From: Hyphomicrobiales bacterium
GTDB lineage: Bacteria; Pseudomonadota; Alphaproteobacteria; Rhizobiales; Rhizobiaceae
Length of the DNA stretch: 64,000 nucleotides
Assembly: GCA_900473045.1 (NCBI GenBank)
Contig: UCKS01000045.1
Span: forward strand, 1,590-65,589
Reading direction: 5' to 3'
The notes beneath the pieces are model-generated. The model did not search any database. It saw only the letters and a list, made by a program, of their open reading frames with translations, and was not told where the DNA came from. Positions 18,825-28,369 of the stretch are shown in pieces; position 1 is the first letter of the stretch, and each line of letters begins with the position of its first letter. A program made the translations under genes and the position numbers.

Positions 18825-19880
18825 TTAGCGGTCGCCCTGCTCGCTTTCGTCATGAACGGCGGTCGTTGCCTCATAGGCACGAACGATACGGGCAACCATC
18901 GGATGGCGGACAACGTCGACGTCCTTGAAGCGGACAACCGACACGCCTTCAACGCCTTTAAGGATCTGCAGAGCCTCGACAAGACCGGACTTGACGCCGC
19001 GCGGCAGATCGACCTGGCTCGGGTCGCCGGTGACAATCATCCGGCCGTTTTCACCGAGGCGCGTCAGGAACATCTTCATCTGCATCGCCGTGGTGTTCTG
19101 CGCCTCATCGAGGATGACAGCAGCATTGGCGAGCGTGCGTCCACGCATGAAGGCGAGAGGCGCAATTTCGATGACGCCAGCGGTGATCGCCCGCTCGACC
19201 TTGTCGCCCGGCATCATGTCATACAGCGCGTCATAGAGCGGCCGCAGATAGGGATCGACCTTGTCCTTCATGTCACCAGGCAGGAAGCCGAGGCGTTCGC
19301 CCGCTTCGACAGCCGGCCGCGACAGCACGATGCGATCGACAGCGCCTCGTTCGAGAAGCTGGGCGGCGTGGGCGACGGCCAGATAGGTCTTGCCGGTACC
19401 CGCCGGACCAACACCGAACACCAGCTCGGACCGCTCCAGTGCGCGCATATAGGCGTCCTGCGTCGGCGTGCGGGCAGCGACTGTCTTCTTGCGCGTCGAA
19501 ATCTGCGCGAGGTTGAGCTTGGCCTTCTTTTCCATGGTCGGCAACTGTAGCTGGTCGTCGGCGGCGACAGCCATGCGGATGGCGCCTTCGACATCGGAGG
19601 TTTCAACGGTGCTGCCGTTCTGCAGGCGCCCATAGAGATAATCGAGCGCCCGGCGGGCCTGATTGGTGGCGACCACTTCGCCCGAGATCGAAACGGAATT
19701 ACCGCGTGGCCGGGCATCGATATGCAGGCGCTGTTCGATCAATTTGAGATTCTGGTCGAACTGGCCAAACAACTCGCTAGCGAACCGGTTGTTCTCAAAT
19801 GTGAGCACGAAGTGATTGACGTCTGTCGCGGATGTTTTCGACTGGCGCGGCGAGGATGAAACCAATTCGTGTCCGTTCAA
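18825..19880 (-). CDS. phoH: PhoH-like ATPase
   Basis: 351 aa. The N-terminal part (about 20-110) is a KH-like RNA-binding region; the PhoH ATPase domain follows with Walker A GPAGTGKT (158-165) and Walker B AAVILDEAQN (near 255). It works with YbeY in RNA metabolism in bacteria where tested. The start is a TTG at 19880, giving NGHELVSSS; no ATG is available before residue 116, inside the conserved region. It lies 29 bases downstream of miaB. Confidence 0.9.
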   Translation of the reverse strand: MNGHELVSSSPRQSKTSATDVNHFVLTFENNRFASELFGQFDQNLKLIEQRLHIDARPRGNSVSISGEVVATNQARRALDYLYGRLQNGSTVETSDVEGAIRMAVAADDQLQLPTMEKKAKLNLAQISTRKKTVAARTPTQDAYMRALERSELVFGVGPAGTGKTYLAVAHAAQLLERGAVDRIVLSRPAVEAGERLGFLPGDMKDKVDPYLRPLYDALYDMMPGDKVERAITAGVIEIAPLAFMRGRTLANAAVILDEAQNTTAMQMKMFLTRLGENGRMIVTGDPSQVDLPRGVKSGLVEALQILKGVEGVSVVRFKDVDVVRHPMVARIVRAYEATTAVHDESEQGDR

Positions 19881-19909
19881 GCGGTCAGGCTCCTTGAGTT
19901 AGCGGTCCC

Positions 19910-21310
19910 TCAGCTTACCACTTCGGCAAACAGACTGTTAGGGCCCGCACCAGTGATTCGTACAGAAACAATGTCACCGATTTGCGATGCGTTTGCATCA
20001 ACATTCACCGACTGCAGCCAGGGCGAGCGGCCGATCAGCTGGCCCGGCATGCGGCCCGGCTTCTCCAGAAGCAGGTCGATGGTCTTGCCGATACAGGCTT
20101 GCGCAAACTCATTTTGCTGTTTTAGCAACAAAGCCTGCAATCTTTCCAATCGCTTGGCTTTGACGTCTTCCGGCACCTGATCGCCGAGGTCGGCACCGGG
20201 CGTTCCCGGACGGGTCGAATACTTGAACGAAAATGCCTGTGCATAACCAACGGTTTCGACCAGACGCAGCGTGTCTTCGAAATCCTCGTCGGTCTCGCCG
20301 GGAAAGCCGACGATGAAATCACCGGAGAGCGCGAGATCGGGCCGGGCTGCCTTGATGCGGGCGATCAGCGCGATGTACTCGGCCGTCGTGTGCCGCCTGT
20401 TCATCGCTTTCAGGATACGGTTGGAGCCAGACTGGATCGGCAGGTGCAGATAGGGCATCAACTGCTTCAGGTCGCGATGGGCCTCGATCAGGCTGTCTTC
20501 CATGTCGCGCGGATGGCTGGTCGTATAGCGCAGACGGGCAAGGCCTTCTATCTGCGTCAGGCGATGCAGCAGCTGCCCGAGCCCCCATTTTTCGCCGTCT
20601 GCGCCAAGGCCGTGCCAGGCATTGACGTTCTGGCCGAGAAGCGTGATCTCGCGCACGCCGGCATCGACCAGCTTCTGCGCTTCGGCAACGATCTGGGCGA
20701 CGGGCCGGGAGACTTCGGAGCCGCGCGTATAAGGAACGACGCAGAAGGTACAGAACTTGTCACAGCCCTCCTGGACGGTGAGGAAAGCGGTGACGCCCCT
20801 CGCCCTGGTCTTGGCCTTGTCCGGTGCCGGCAGGTGCTCGAACTTGTCCTCGATGGCATAGTCGGTTTCCAGCACCCGCTCGCCGCGCTGGACGCGCTTG
20901 AGGGCTTCGGGAAGCCGATGATAGGTCTGTGGGCCGATGACGAGATCGACGGCAGGCGCCCGGCGCAGGATTTCGTCGCCTTCGGCCTGCGCGACGCAAC
21001 CGGCAACGCCGATCATCATCTCGCGGCCTTCGCTGGCCTTTTTCTTCTTCAGGTCACGCAGCCGCCCCAGCGCCGAGTAGACTTTCTCGGCGGCTTTCTC
21101 GCGGATATGACAGGTGTTCAAAAGGACGAGATCGGCGTCTTCCATGACATCGGTCGAGACATAGCCGTCCTTGGCCAGCGCGTCCGTCATCCGATCGGAA
21201 TCGTAGACGTTCATCTGACAGCCGTAGGTCTTCACAAAGACCTTGCGGACCGGTGGACTTTCAAGAGCCATCTCGGGCTTTGCGGATAAAACGGCGATTT
21301 CCTGTGTCAT
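19910..21310 (-). CDS. miaB: tRNA-2-methylthio-N6-dimethylallyladenosine synthase
   Basis: 466 aa. A radical-SAM methylthiotransferase that turns i6A37 into ms2i6A37 in tRNA. N-terminal auxiliary cluster Cys31 (TYGCQMN), Cys67 (NTCHIRE), Cys105 (VAGCVAQ); radical SAM triad C183-x3-C187-x2-C190 ([10 protein letters not shown]); C-terminal TRAM domain (about 385-460). The ATG at 21310 (MTQEIAVLS) is preferred; an upstream frame to 21373 enters the acyltransferase gene. It heads the miaB-phoH-ybeY-corC-lnt series. Confidence 0.95.
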   Translation of the reverse strand: MTQEIAVLSAKPEMALESPPVRKVFVKTYGCQMNVYDSDRMTDALAKDGYVSTDVMEDADLVLLNTCHIREKAAEKVYSALGRLRDLKKKKASEGREMMIGVAGCVAQAEGDEILRRAPAVDLVIGPQTYHRLPEALKRVQRGERVLETDYAIEDKFEHLPAPDKAKTRARGVTAFLTVQEGCDKFCTFCVVPYTRGSEVSRPVAQIVAEAQKLVDAGVREITLLGQNVNAWHGLGADGEKWGLGQLLHRLTQIEGLARLRYTTSHPRDMEDSLIEAHRDLKQLMPYLHLPIQSGSNRILKAMNRRHTTAEYIALIARIKAARPDLALSGDFIVGFPGETDEDFEDTLRLVETVGYAQAFSFKYSTRPGTPGADLGDQVPEDVKAKRLERLQALLLKQQNEFAQACIGKTIDLLLEKPGRMPGQLIGRSPWLQSVNVDANASQIGDIVSVRITGAGPNSLFAEVVS

Positions 21311-21369
21311 GCCCGGTTCCATAGAGCATCGAGGCCCAAAATTGAAGCCCTTCCCTTGCGCCAACAGCC

Positions 21370-22158
21370 TCAACGGCCGCGCAGCTTGAGGGCCAGCATC
21401 TCGCGGATGCTCTTTTCCACCTGACGGCTGACGACCTTGCGATTGCTCTCTGCCGTATAGGTAATCTGCTCGCCATAGATGACATCGACATCGACGGCGC
21501 CCTCATGGAGGATGCCAAGCAGATGCGGGCCAAGCGGAATATCGCCCGGCCAGGCGGCGACCGGCCGGTGATAGCGGCCCATCGGCATGCCGTGAATGCC
21601 GGTATAGGCAATGGCGACCGGCTGGACATGGACGGCGCCGGTTGGCGACATCGGCACGGCGGCGGCGGCGGCGCCGAACAGCGATGTCTTGATCTCCAGC
21701 AGCCGGTTGCCATCCGATGTCGTGCCTTCGGGAAACAGCACGACGATCTCGCCATCGGCCATACGCTTGCCGATCTCGTTGACCTGATTGCCGGTAGTGC
21801 GTTTCTGATCCCGCTCGATGAAGATCGTTGCCTGCAGGCGCGCCAGAAGGCCGAAAACCGGCCAGGCCTTGACGTCCGACTTGGCGACGAACACCACGTC
21901 AGCGATCGAACCGAGAACGAGGATATCCTTCCAGCTGGCATGGTTCGACACCAGCAGCAACGGGCGCTGCCGGTCCGGCGTGCCATGGACGCGAACCCGG
22001 ATACCAACGAGACGGCAGGCCATCCGGTGCCAGAGGCGGGGCAGCGTGCGGCGCTGCGGTCTGTCCAGCCAGAGGAGGAGAATCTGCACAGGCGCCATGA
22101 CAAGTGTGGCCGCAATCAAAACCGTCATGCAGAGCGCAACGCGCAGCCAATTGATCAC
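21370..22158 (-). CDS. olsA: 1-acyl-glycerol-3-phosphate-type acyltransferase, probably OlsA
   Basis: 262 aa, PlsC fold. One N-terminal membrane helix (about 7-29), acceptor motif NHASWKD (His73, Asp78; HX4D) and FPEGTTSDG (near 143-151). OlsA is the O-acyltransferase that converts lyso-ornithine lipid to ornithine lipid. The call as OlsA rests on its position next to miaB in rhizobia and on olsB being encoded in the same window at 36733; general lysophosphatidic acid acyltransferase activity is possible as well or instead. Confidence 0.7.
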   Translation of the reverse strand: MINWLRVALCMTVLIAATLVMAPVQILLLWLDRPQRRTLPRLWHRMACRLVGIRVRVHGTPDRQRPLLLVSNHASWKDILVLGSIADVVFVAKSDVKAWPVFGLLARLQATIFIERDQKRTTGNQVNEIGKRMADGEIVVLFPEGTTSDGNRLLEIKTSLFGAAAAAVPMSPTGAVHVQPVAIAYTGIHGMPMGRYHRPVAAWPGDIPLGPHLLGILHEGAVDVDVIYGEQITYTAESNRKVVSRQVEKSIREMLALKLRGR

Positions 22159-22305
22159 GCGCGGCTTTCCAATCCGACGGTCGGCATCACCGTCAGCCGC
22201 GACGAACCGCGTCTATCGTCATCTCTGCATGGTCTGTCGGGATTGCAGCGCAAGCGCGTTTCTCTTCCAGGTCCGCTTCAAATCAGTCGGGTCAAGCCGG
22301 TACGG

Positions 22306-22818
22306 CTAGCCAAGATCGAGGCGCATGACAAGGGCGCCGGTTTTAGCGCCGTTAACACCTTGATAATATGCACGTCTCTCGCCAACTTTGGCAAATCCGA
22401 GTTTGCGGTAGAGAGCGATGGCGGCGGCATTGGTCTCGTCAACTTCGAGGAACACCGCTTCGGCCGCCTGATCGCGCGCCTCGCGCAATGCTGCCCGCAT
22501 CAACCGCCAGCCAAGGCCCAGCCGCGAAAATCGTGGATCGATACCGATCGTCAGGATTTCCGCCTCACCGGCGGCAACCCGCGCGAGGACGAAACCGCCG
22601 ACAAGCGGTTGCGTAATGAACGGTCGCGTATAGGCGTTGTTCTGACGGGCGATGAAGCCGAAAACAGTGTCCTGGATCAGCAACGAATGGAGCTCGCCAT
22701 CGCTCCAGGCATGCCTGAAACGCGATTTGTGGATGGCGGCGGCGTGCGGCAAGTCGGCCGTTTCCAGGGCGAAGATTTCGAATTCCGGTTTGCGGACAAA
22801 AAAGTCGGTCAGCAGCAT
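22306..22818 (-). CDS. rimI: Ribosomal-protein-alanine N-acetyltransferase RimI
   Basis: 170 aa GNAT enzyme. The acetyl-CoA-binding segment ILTIGIDPRFSRLGLGWRLM (about 86-107; R-x-x-G/L-x-G type) and the late FLEVDETNAAAIALYRKLGF strand-helix are typical of RimI. It lies one base downstream of tsaB, the usual pairing. The substrate (S18 N-terminus in E. coli) is transferred from the family. Confidence 0.88.
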   Translation of the reverse strand: MLLTDFFVRKPEFEIFALETADLPHAAAIHKSRFRHAWSDGELHSLLIQDTVFGFIARQNNAYTRPFITQPLVGGFVLARVAAGEAEILTIGIDPRFSRLGLGWRLMRAALREARDQAAEAVFLEVDETNAAAIALYRKLGFAKVGERRAYYQGVNGAKTGALVMRLDLG

Positions 22819-22819
22819 C

Positions 22820-23485
22820 TTAGGCTCGCGCTACCGCAAAACCGGCTTGAGACTTGACATCCGGACCGCGCAGATAGAGCGGGCTCGGCTTGCCCTGCGA
22901 CGGATCCGCGGCGGCGGCGAGGCGGGCAACAAGACGGATATCCGTGAGATCCGTTTGCGCGGCGCTTGCCGGCGGCTGGTCCGTCAGATGCTTGGCTGCG
23001 GTGCCGCAGATGACGCCGTCGAAATCGGCAAACAGTCTCTGGGCCTCTGCAATTTCCAGCATCAACGCTTCGCTGCGCGGCGTTCCATAGGCTTCAAAAC
23101 TCTGGCAGTAAAGCTCGTCGCGCTTGGCATCGATCGTCGCCAAAATGGCGCGCCCGGGGTTTGCCTCCCGCGCAGCTTCGGCAATGGCGGCAAGCGTTGA
23201 GACGCCGACGGCGGGCACGTTGAGCGCCAGCGCAAAACCACGCGCTGCGGCGACGCCGACACGGATGCCGGTAAACGAACCGGGGCCGACGGTGACGGCG
23301 ATACGGTGGATATCCGCAAGCACCTTGCCGCTGGCCACCAACGCCTCGTCGATAAAGCCTATCAGCTGCTCGGCATGGCCACGGCCGATATCGGCGCCGG
23401 CAGAGGCGAGAACCATACCGGTGCCGCTGTCATAGACCGCAGCAAAACAACCCGACCCAGCCGTATCGATAGCCAGGACGATCAT
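22820..23485 (-). CDS. tsaB: tRNA threonylcarbamoyladenosine biosynthesis protein TsaB
   Basis: 221 aa. The non-catalytic partner of TsaD in t6A37 formation. MIVLAIDTAGSGCFAAVYD and the segment VGPGSFTGIRVGVAAARGFA are diagnostic of the ASKHA-fold TsaB. It is followed immediately by rimI. The 46-base gap upstream separates it from the Nfu gene, read in the same direction. Confidence 0.93.
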   Translation of the reverse strand: MIVLAIDTAGSGCFAAVYDSGTGMVLASAGADIGRGHAEQLIGFIDEALVASGKVLADIHRIAVTVGPGSFTGIRVGVAAARGFALALNVPAVGVSTLAAIAEAAREANPGRAILATIDAKRDELYCQSFEAYGTPRSEALMLEIAEAQRLFADFDGVICGTAAKHLTDQPPASAAQTDLTDIRLVARLAAAADPSQGKPSPLYLRGPDVKSQAGFAVARA

Positions 23486-23531
23486 GCTTCTTCAACTTTG
23501 ATGGATAGTCGCGGCACCGATGGACGCTCGC

Positions 23532-24098
23532 TCAGACGGCTTCGACGGACTGCACTTCGGGGATGAAATGATGCAGCAGGTTCTGCACGCCATGCTTCAA
23601 CGTTGCCGTCGAAGATGGGCAGCCGGCGCAGGCGCCCTTCATGTTGAGGAAGACGGTGCCATCGCGAAAACCCTTGAAGGTGATATCGCCACCATCCTGG
23701 GCCACGGCCGGACGAACGCGGGTTTCCAGCAGTTCCTTGATGGTCGCAACGATGGTTTCGTCGCCTTCCTCGAAGAATTCGCCGTCCTGGTCGCTTTCTT
23801 CAGCGCGGGTATGCACCGCCATGACCGGCTGGCCGGACATGAAGTGTTCCATGATCGAGCCGAGGATCGCAGGCTTCAAATGCTGCCATTCCTGCGCTTC
23901 CTTGGTGACAGTGATGAAATCATAGCCGAAATAGACGCCGGTCACGCCGGGGATCATGAACAGGCGCGCGGCCAGAGCCGAACCGGCTGCAGCCTCTTCC
24001 TCATCGCGGAATTCCGCCGTACCATTTTCCATCACCACCTTGCCCGGCAGGAACTTCAGCGTGGCGGGGTTCGGCGTGGCTTCGGTCTGGATGAACAT
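23532..24098 (-). CDS. Nfu-type iron-sulfur cluster scaffold
   Basis: 188 aa. An N-terminal Nfu domain (about 1-87, starting MFIQTEATPNPATLKFLPG) and a C-terminal NifU-like domain (about 113-185) with the cluster-binding pair C157-x2-C160 in GACAGCPSS. It carries Fe-S clusters to target proteins in the cytoplasm. MiaB, a double-cluster enzyme, is encoded 2.2 kb downstream on the same strand, though not as one clear operon. Confidence 0.92.
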   Translation of the reverse strand: MFIQTEATPNPATLKFLPGKVVMENGTAEFRDEEEAAAGSALAARLFMIPGVTGVYFGYDFITVTKEAQEWQHLKPAILGSIMEHFMSGQPVMAVHTRAEESDQDGEFFEEGDETIVATIKELLETRVRPAVAQDGGDITFKGFRDGTVFLNMKGACAGCPSSTATLKHGVQNLLHHFIPEVQSVEAV

Positions 24099-24255
24099 GT
24101 CTTTGCTCCGCGTCGGCCGGGGTCGGGTTCAACCAGCCTGTTTAGAATAATTCAAAAGAATATAAGCCGTTTGGACGGCAGCTTCAAGATGCATGGGCCA
24201 TGCGTTTCAGCCACCCGAGGATCAATTCCGCTGATCCTGCCACAAAAGGCAGCGC

Positions 24256-24747
24256 TCAGCTCAGCGCGTCGATTTCCTCGTCGGTGAGCAAATCCGGTAT
24301 CACCGTCACCGGGATCGGGAATGCTGCTGTCTTGCCGGCAATCGACGAGACCAGTGGCCCCGGTCCATCCTTGGCGGAACCGGCGGCCAGTACGAGGATG
24401 GCGATATCGCGATCTTCCTCGATCAGGCCGTAGATCTGATCCGTCGCACCGCCTTCGCGGATGACCATTTCCGGCTCGATGCCGATCGTTTCGCGCACCG
24501 TCTGGGCAATCTTGGCCAGCGTCGCTTCGGCCTCGGCGCGGGCCTCTGCCCGCATGATGCCCTCGACACCCAGCCATTGCTGGAAATCGGCGTCAGCGAT
24601 GACATAGAGCAGAACGAGACCGCCATTGGAGTTTTTGGCGCGCATGCCGGCGTAGTGGACGGCGCGGCCACATTCCGGGGTATCATCGATCACCGCCATG
24701 AATTTGCGGCGGTGACCTTCCAGTCTTGAGAGTCGTGTTGAAACCAT
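24256..24747 (-). CDS. Universal stress protein (UspA family)
   Basis: 163 aa. One Usp domain (about 15-155): KFMAVIDDTPECGRAVHYA at the start and the late segment DRDIAILVLAAGS. The usual ATP-binding G2xG9xG(S/T) pattern is weak here (AAGSAKDGPGPLVSS), so nucleotide binding is uncertain. It lies between trpS (53 bases upstream) and the Nfu gene on the same strand; its job is unknown beyond stress association. Confidence 0.88.
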   Translation of the reverse strand: MVSTRLSRLEGHRRKFMAVIDDTPECGRAVHYAGMRAKNSNGGLVLLYVIADADFQQWLGVEGIMRAEARAEAEATLAKIAQTVRETIGIEPEMVIREGGATDQIYGLIEEDRDIAILVLAAGSAKDGPGPLVSSIAGKTAAFPIPVTVIPDLLTDEEIDALS

Positions 24748-24800
24748 GAGGCGACTCTTACACCCGATATTTCTGGCTGCAAGGTTTCTTTTGCGGCGAA

Positions 24801-25868
24801 TTATTGCAGAAAGCCGACGATTTCCCGGACCTGTTTCATCGTCACTTCCGCCCGCGCCCTGGCCCGCTCGCCACCATCACGCAGGATGCCGTCGATATGG
24901 GAGGTGTCGTCCAGCAGGCGGCGCATTTCGCCGGAGATCGGGGCGAGAACGGCGACCGCGAGATCCACCAGCGCCGGCTTGAAGACCGAGAACTGCTGTC
25001 CGCCGAATTCCCCGAGCACCTCAGCCTTGGTCTTGTCCGACAGTGCCGCATAGATGCCGACGAGATTATCGGCTTCCGGGCGGCCCTTGAGGCCATCGGC
25101 TTCGCTTGGCAAGGCATCCGGATCGGTCTTTGCCTTGCGGATCTTCTTCGAGATCGTCTCGGCATCGTCCATCAGGTTGATGCGCGACAGGTCGGACGCA
25201 TCCGACTTCGACATCTTCTTGGTGCCATCCCGCAGCGACATGACGCGTGGGGCCGGACCGCCGATCAGCGGCTCGACCATCGGAAAATAGGCATGCACCG
25301 GCTCATCGCCGACCTTGATGTCAACGCCATAATCGGTCCGGCGGATATGGTCGCTGAAGTCGATGTTGAATTTCTGGGCGATATCGCGGGCAAGCTCGAG
25401 ATGCTGCTTCTGATCGTCGCCGACAGGCACGTGAGTCCCGCGGTAGACGAGAATGTCGGCAGCCATCAGGCTCGGATAGGCAAGCAGGCCAAGCGAGACC
25501 TGCTCGGCGTTCTTGCCGCCGGACTTGTCCTTGAACTGGGTCATGCGTTCCATCCAGCCGATGCGGGCGACGCAGTTGAAGATCCAGGCGAGCTCGGCAT
25601 GCTGAGGCACGGCGGACTGGTTGAAGACGATATGCTTCTTCGGATCGATGCCGGCGGCGATGAAGGCGGCGGCGATCGAGCGTATCTGGTTGCGCAAATC
25701 CTCGTGTACGAGTTGGGCAGTGAGCGAATGCAGATCAACGACGCAATAGATGCAGTCGTTGTTTTCCTGCAGCGCCACAAATTTGCGAATCGCACCCAAG
25801 TAATTGCCGAGGTGGAGATTGCCGGTGGGCTGGACGCCGGAAAAGACGAGCGGTTTGAATTCTGACAT
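24801..25868 (-). CDS. trpS: Tryptophanyl-tRNA synthetase
   Basis: 355 aa class I aminoacyl-tRNA synthetase. The HIGH-like motif is PTGNLHLGN (14-22) and the KMSKS motif is KKMSKS (217-222). The ATG at 25868 ([16 protein letters not shown]) matches the family; an in-frame upstream extension of 54 codons has no similarity to it and is rejected. It stands alone after murJ and an M15-type gene on the other strand, with a long upstream gap. Confidence 0.95.
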   Translation of the reverse strand: MSEFKPLVFSGVQPTGNLHLGNYLGAIRKFVALQENNDCIYCVVDLHSLTAQLVHEDLRNQIRSIAAAFIAAGIDPKKHIVFNQSAVPQHAELAWIFNCVARIGWMERMTQFKDKSGGKNAEQVSLGLLAYPSLMAADILVYRGTHVPVGDDQKQHLELARDIAQKFNIDFSDHIRRTDYGVDIKVGDEPVHAYFPMVEPLIGGPAPRVMSLRDGTKKMSKSDASDLSRINLMDDAETISKKIRKAKTDPDALPSEADGLKGRPEADNLVGIYAALSDKTKAEVLGEFGGQQFSVFKPALVDLAVAVLAPISGEMRRLLDDTSHIDGILRDGGERARARAEVTMKQVREIVGFLQ

Positions 25869-26286
25869 CGTGTCCTCATTCGGGCTTGTGGAGGGCCCGG
25901 CCTCTGTTGCTGTTGGCGGCTTATGCACACTGGAATAGCGGCGATCAAGAGGCGTGCAGTCGGCGCTTGCGGCAAAATCCGCCGAAGAACAATTAGCGGG
26001 GCAGCCAAGACATTGAATCCAAAGATCCAAATTGGAATTTTTTGCTCTAATGTTTCGTTTAAATTAACGAAGAAGGCAGTATTGCGGCATAGCTCTTTGG
26101 AGCTATCAGAAGAAAATTCCATAAAATTGCTTCATTTCGGATGAATTTGCCAATCCAACACTACACCCAGGTTCCCAGCCGAGTTCATTCCCGCTGTACC
26201 GCGCACATAAGGGTGCGCCGAACCGACATTTGCATGTAGCCCGATCCGATACCGGATACTGAACGGGCGCATGTCGAAGGATTGTC
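25869..26286. other. 418-base intergenic region, AT-rich
   Basis: Divergent gap between trpS and the M15-type peptidase gene. The stretch 26010-26150 is clearly AT-rich compared with its surroundings. It holds a perfect 7-bp hairpin ATAGCTC (26089-26095) / GAGCTAT (26100-26106). A GGAAT-N17-CGTT sequence near 26035-26061 is only a near match to an EcfG promoter. No credible gene was seen. Confidence 0.6.
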
Positions 26287-26769
26287 ATGCGTAACCTATT
26301 GTTGCTCGCTCTTGCGTGCTTGCTCGCCATTTCCAGTTCTGCCATCGCCGAAGCCAAGGACGACCGCCCGCGCAAAGTCAAACTGCCCGTCCACAGCAGG
26401 ACAACGGCTTATGCCGTCCAGACGGTATCGGTCAGAACCGGCTGCTTTTCACCGCGTCTCGAAGGCATTCTGGCGCATATCGCTGCGAAAACCGGGCGCC
26501 GGCCGCTGGTGACCTCCGGCCATAGGCCGCAGTCCCATCGCTCCGGTTCGATGCACCGGTTTTGCCAGGCCGCCGATATCCGCGTCCCCGGCGTTTCCGA
26601 AAGCAAGATCCTTGCGGCAGCAAGAACAGCGCCGGGCATTGGCGGCATCGGCCGCTATTGCAACGGGATCGTTCACGTCGATACCGGAGCCCGGCGTCAG
26701 TGGACCTATTGCGGCAAATCAAAAGGACATTTCCTCAGCGCCAAGCGCCGCTCGGGAAAGCGGGCCTGA
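26287..26769 (+). CDS. Secreted M15-type (DUF882-like) peptidase
   Basis: 160 aa. A signal peptide (1-23, MRNLLLLALACLLAISSSAIAEA) is followed by a small peptidase M15A-like domain with the zinc ligands His90 and Asp97 (SMHRFCQAADIR) and His130 (VHVDTG). SGHR at 77-80 is also conserved. M15A enzymes act on D-Ala-D-Ala or cross-bridges of peptidoglycan in the periplasm. Four cysteines in the mature part (53, 93, 125, 142) may form disulfides. It is the only + strand gene inside the 12-34 kb minus-strand block, 13 bases from the end of murJ. Confidence 0.82.
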   Translation: MRNLLLLALACLLAISSSAIAEAKDDRPRKVKLPVHSRTTAYAVQTVSVRTGCFSPRLEGILAHIAAKTGRRPLVTSGHRPQSHRSGSMHRFCQAADIRVPGVSESKILAAARTAPGIGGIGRYCNGIVHVDTGARRQWTYCGKSKGHFLSAKRRSGKRA

Positions 26770-26782
26770 CGTTTTCGCCGCC

Positions 26783-28369
26783 TCAGGTATCCGTTGGCGG
26801 CGGGACAGCGGCCTTGCGCTTGATGTTGCGCCGGATCATCGACAGATCTGCTCCGCCGATCAGGAAAGCGACGGCGAAATAGACAACCATCGAGACGCCG
26901 ATCAGGATTCCCAGCGCGCCCAGTTTCGTCCAGAATGGCGAACCTGACGCCAGCGAGACGGCAAAGACACTGCGCAGATAATAGAGCACACCACCCATGA
27001 CCGACGCGGCAACTATCAGCAGGACGGTGCGGCGCAACAGCGCCCATTCCCATGTCAGATGCCCGCGCCGCAGCAGCGTGACGAAGAGCAGGACCGTGCT
27101 GATCCAGCCGGCGGTGGCCTCGGCGACGGCGATACCCGGGGCGCCGAGACGGGGAAACAGCGTGATTGCCAGAGCGCAATTGGCAGCAACAGCCACGGCC
27201 GAGAACCGCATTGGTGTCTTGGTGTCCTCGCGGGCATAGAAACCCGGCTGCAGCGCCTTGATCAAAACGAAAGCCGGCAAGCCGATACCGTAGATGGCGA
27301 GGATCGAGCCGACGACGGCGGTATTGCCGGCATGGAAGGCGCCGCGTTCAAACAGCACCCGGATGATCTCGTCAGAGAGGATCCACAGGGCGACGGCAGC
27401 CGGAACGGTCAGGAACAGCACGAACTCGATCGAGCGGTTCTGCAGGTTTCCGGCCTCGCGCAGATGGCCGCCTTTCAGCGCGCGCGACAGCTCCGGGAGC
27501 AAAACGACGCCAACAGCGACACCAACGACACCCAGCGGCAGTTGATAGATGCGATCGGCATATTGCAGGGCGGCGATGGCGCCATCCTGGGCCGAGGCGA
27601 TCGCCTGGCCGATCAGCTGGTTGATCTGGGTGATGCCGCCGGTGATGGCTGCAGGCACCGCCAGGATCAGCAGCCGTTTGACGTTCGGCGTCAAGCGGGG
27701 AAACTTGAGACGGATGCTCATGCCGGCATGTAGGACACCGAGATAGACGACACCGAGCTGCAGCACGCCTGCCACCATGACACCCCAGGACAGATACCAG
27801 GCGGTCATGAGCGGATCGGCACCGGTGTAGAGCGCGTAAAACAGCGCGCCGATCATCACGACGTTGAGGAAAATCGGCGCGACGGCGGCGGCAAAGAAGT
27901 GGTGCAGCGAATTGAGCATGCCGCTCATCATCGCGGTCAGCGACATGCACATGAGATAGGGGAACATCACCATCGCCATACGTACGGTGAGGGCCGATTT
28001 CTCGGCATCGTCGGCAAAGCCGGGCGCGATGACGAAACGCACCAGAAGCGGCATCGACAGTTCCATCGCGATGGTGATCAGCAGCAGCACCGTAAACAGC
28101 ACACCGAACACTTCTTCCGAAAAGCGCTTGGCACCATCCGTGCCGTTGGCTTCGATCTCCTTGGAAAACAGCGGCACGAAGGCGGCGTTGAACGCGCCCT
28201 CGGCAAAGAGGCGGCGGAACAGATTGGGGAACCGGAAGGCGGCATAGAAGACGTCGGCCATAGGCCCCGTTCCAAGGGCTGCCGCCATCAGCATTTCGCG
28301 GGCGAAACCGAAGATGCGGCTGCCGAGCGTGGCGCCGCCAACGGTCATGAATTTCTTGACGAGGCTCAT
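26783..28369 (-). CDS. murJ: Lipid II flippase MurJ (MviN)
   Basis: 528 aa polytopic membrane protein, about 14 helices, of the MOP superfamily. It flips lipid II for peptidoglycan synthesis. The N-terminus [27 protein letters not shown] and the segment [15 protein letters not shown] are diagnostic. Its start overlaps the glnD stop by 4 bases (ATGA), so it is translated together with glnD, an order conserved in rhizobia. Confidence 0.95.
   Translation of the reverse strand: MSLVKKFMTVGGATLGSRIFGFAREMLMAAALGTGPMADVFYAAFRFPNLFRRLFAEGAFNAAFVPLFSKEIEANGTDGAKRFSEEVFGVLFTVLLLITIAMELSMPLLVRFVIAPGFADDAEKSALTVRMAMVMFPYLMCMSLTAMMSGMLNSLHHFFAAAVAPIFLNVVMIGALFYALYTGADPLMTAWYLSWGVMVAGVLQLGVVYLGVLHAGMSIRLKFPRLTPNVKRLLILAVPAAITGGITQINQLIGQAIASAQDGAIAALQYADRIYQLPLGVVGVAVGVVLLPELSRALKGGHLREAGNLQNRSIEFVLFLTVPAAVALWILSDEIIRVLFERGAFHAGNTAVVGSILAIYGIGLPAFVLIKALQPGFYAREDTKTPMRFSAVAVAANCALAITLFPRLGAPGIAVAEATAGWISTVLLFVTLLRRGHLTWEWALLRRTVLLIVAASVMGGVLYYLRSVFAVSLASGSPFWTKLGALGILIGVSMVVYFAVAFLIGGADLSMIRRNIKRKAAVPPPTDT

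Noticed and set aside
26035..26061. GGAAT-N17-CGTT as an EcfG promoter for the M15-type gene.
   Set aside because: The fifth base of the -35 box deviates, and the site is more than 220 bases from the gene.
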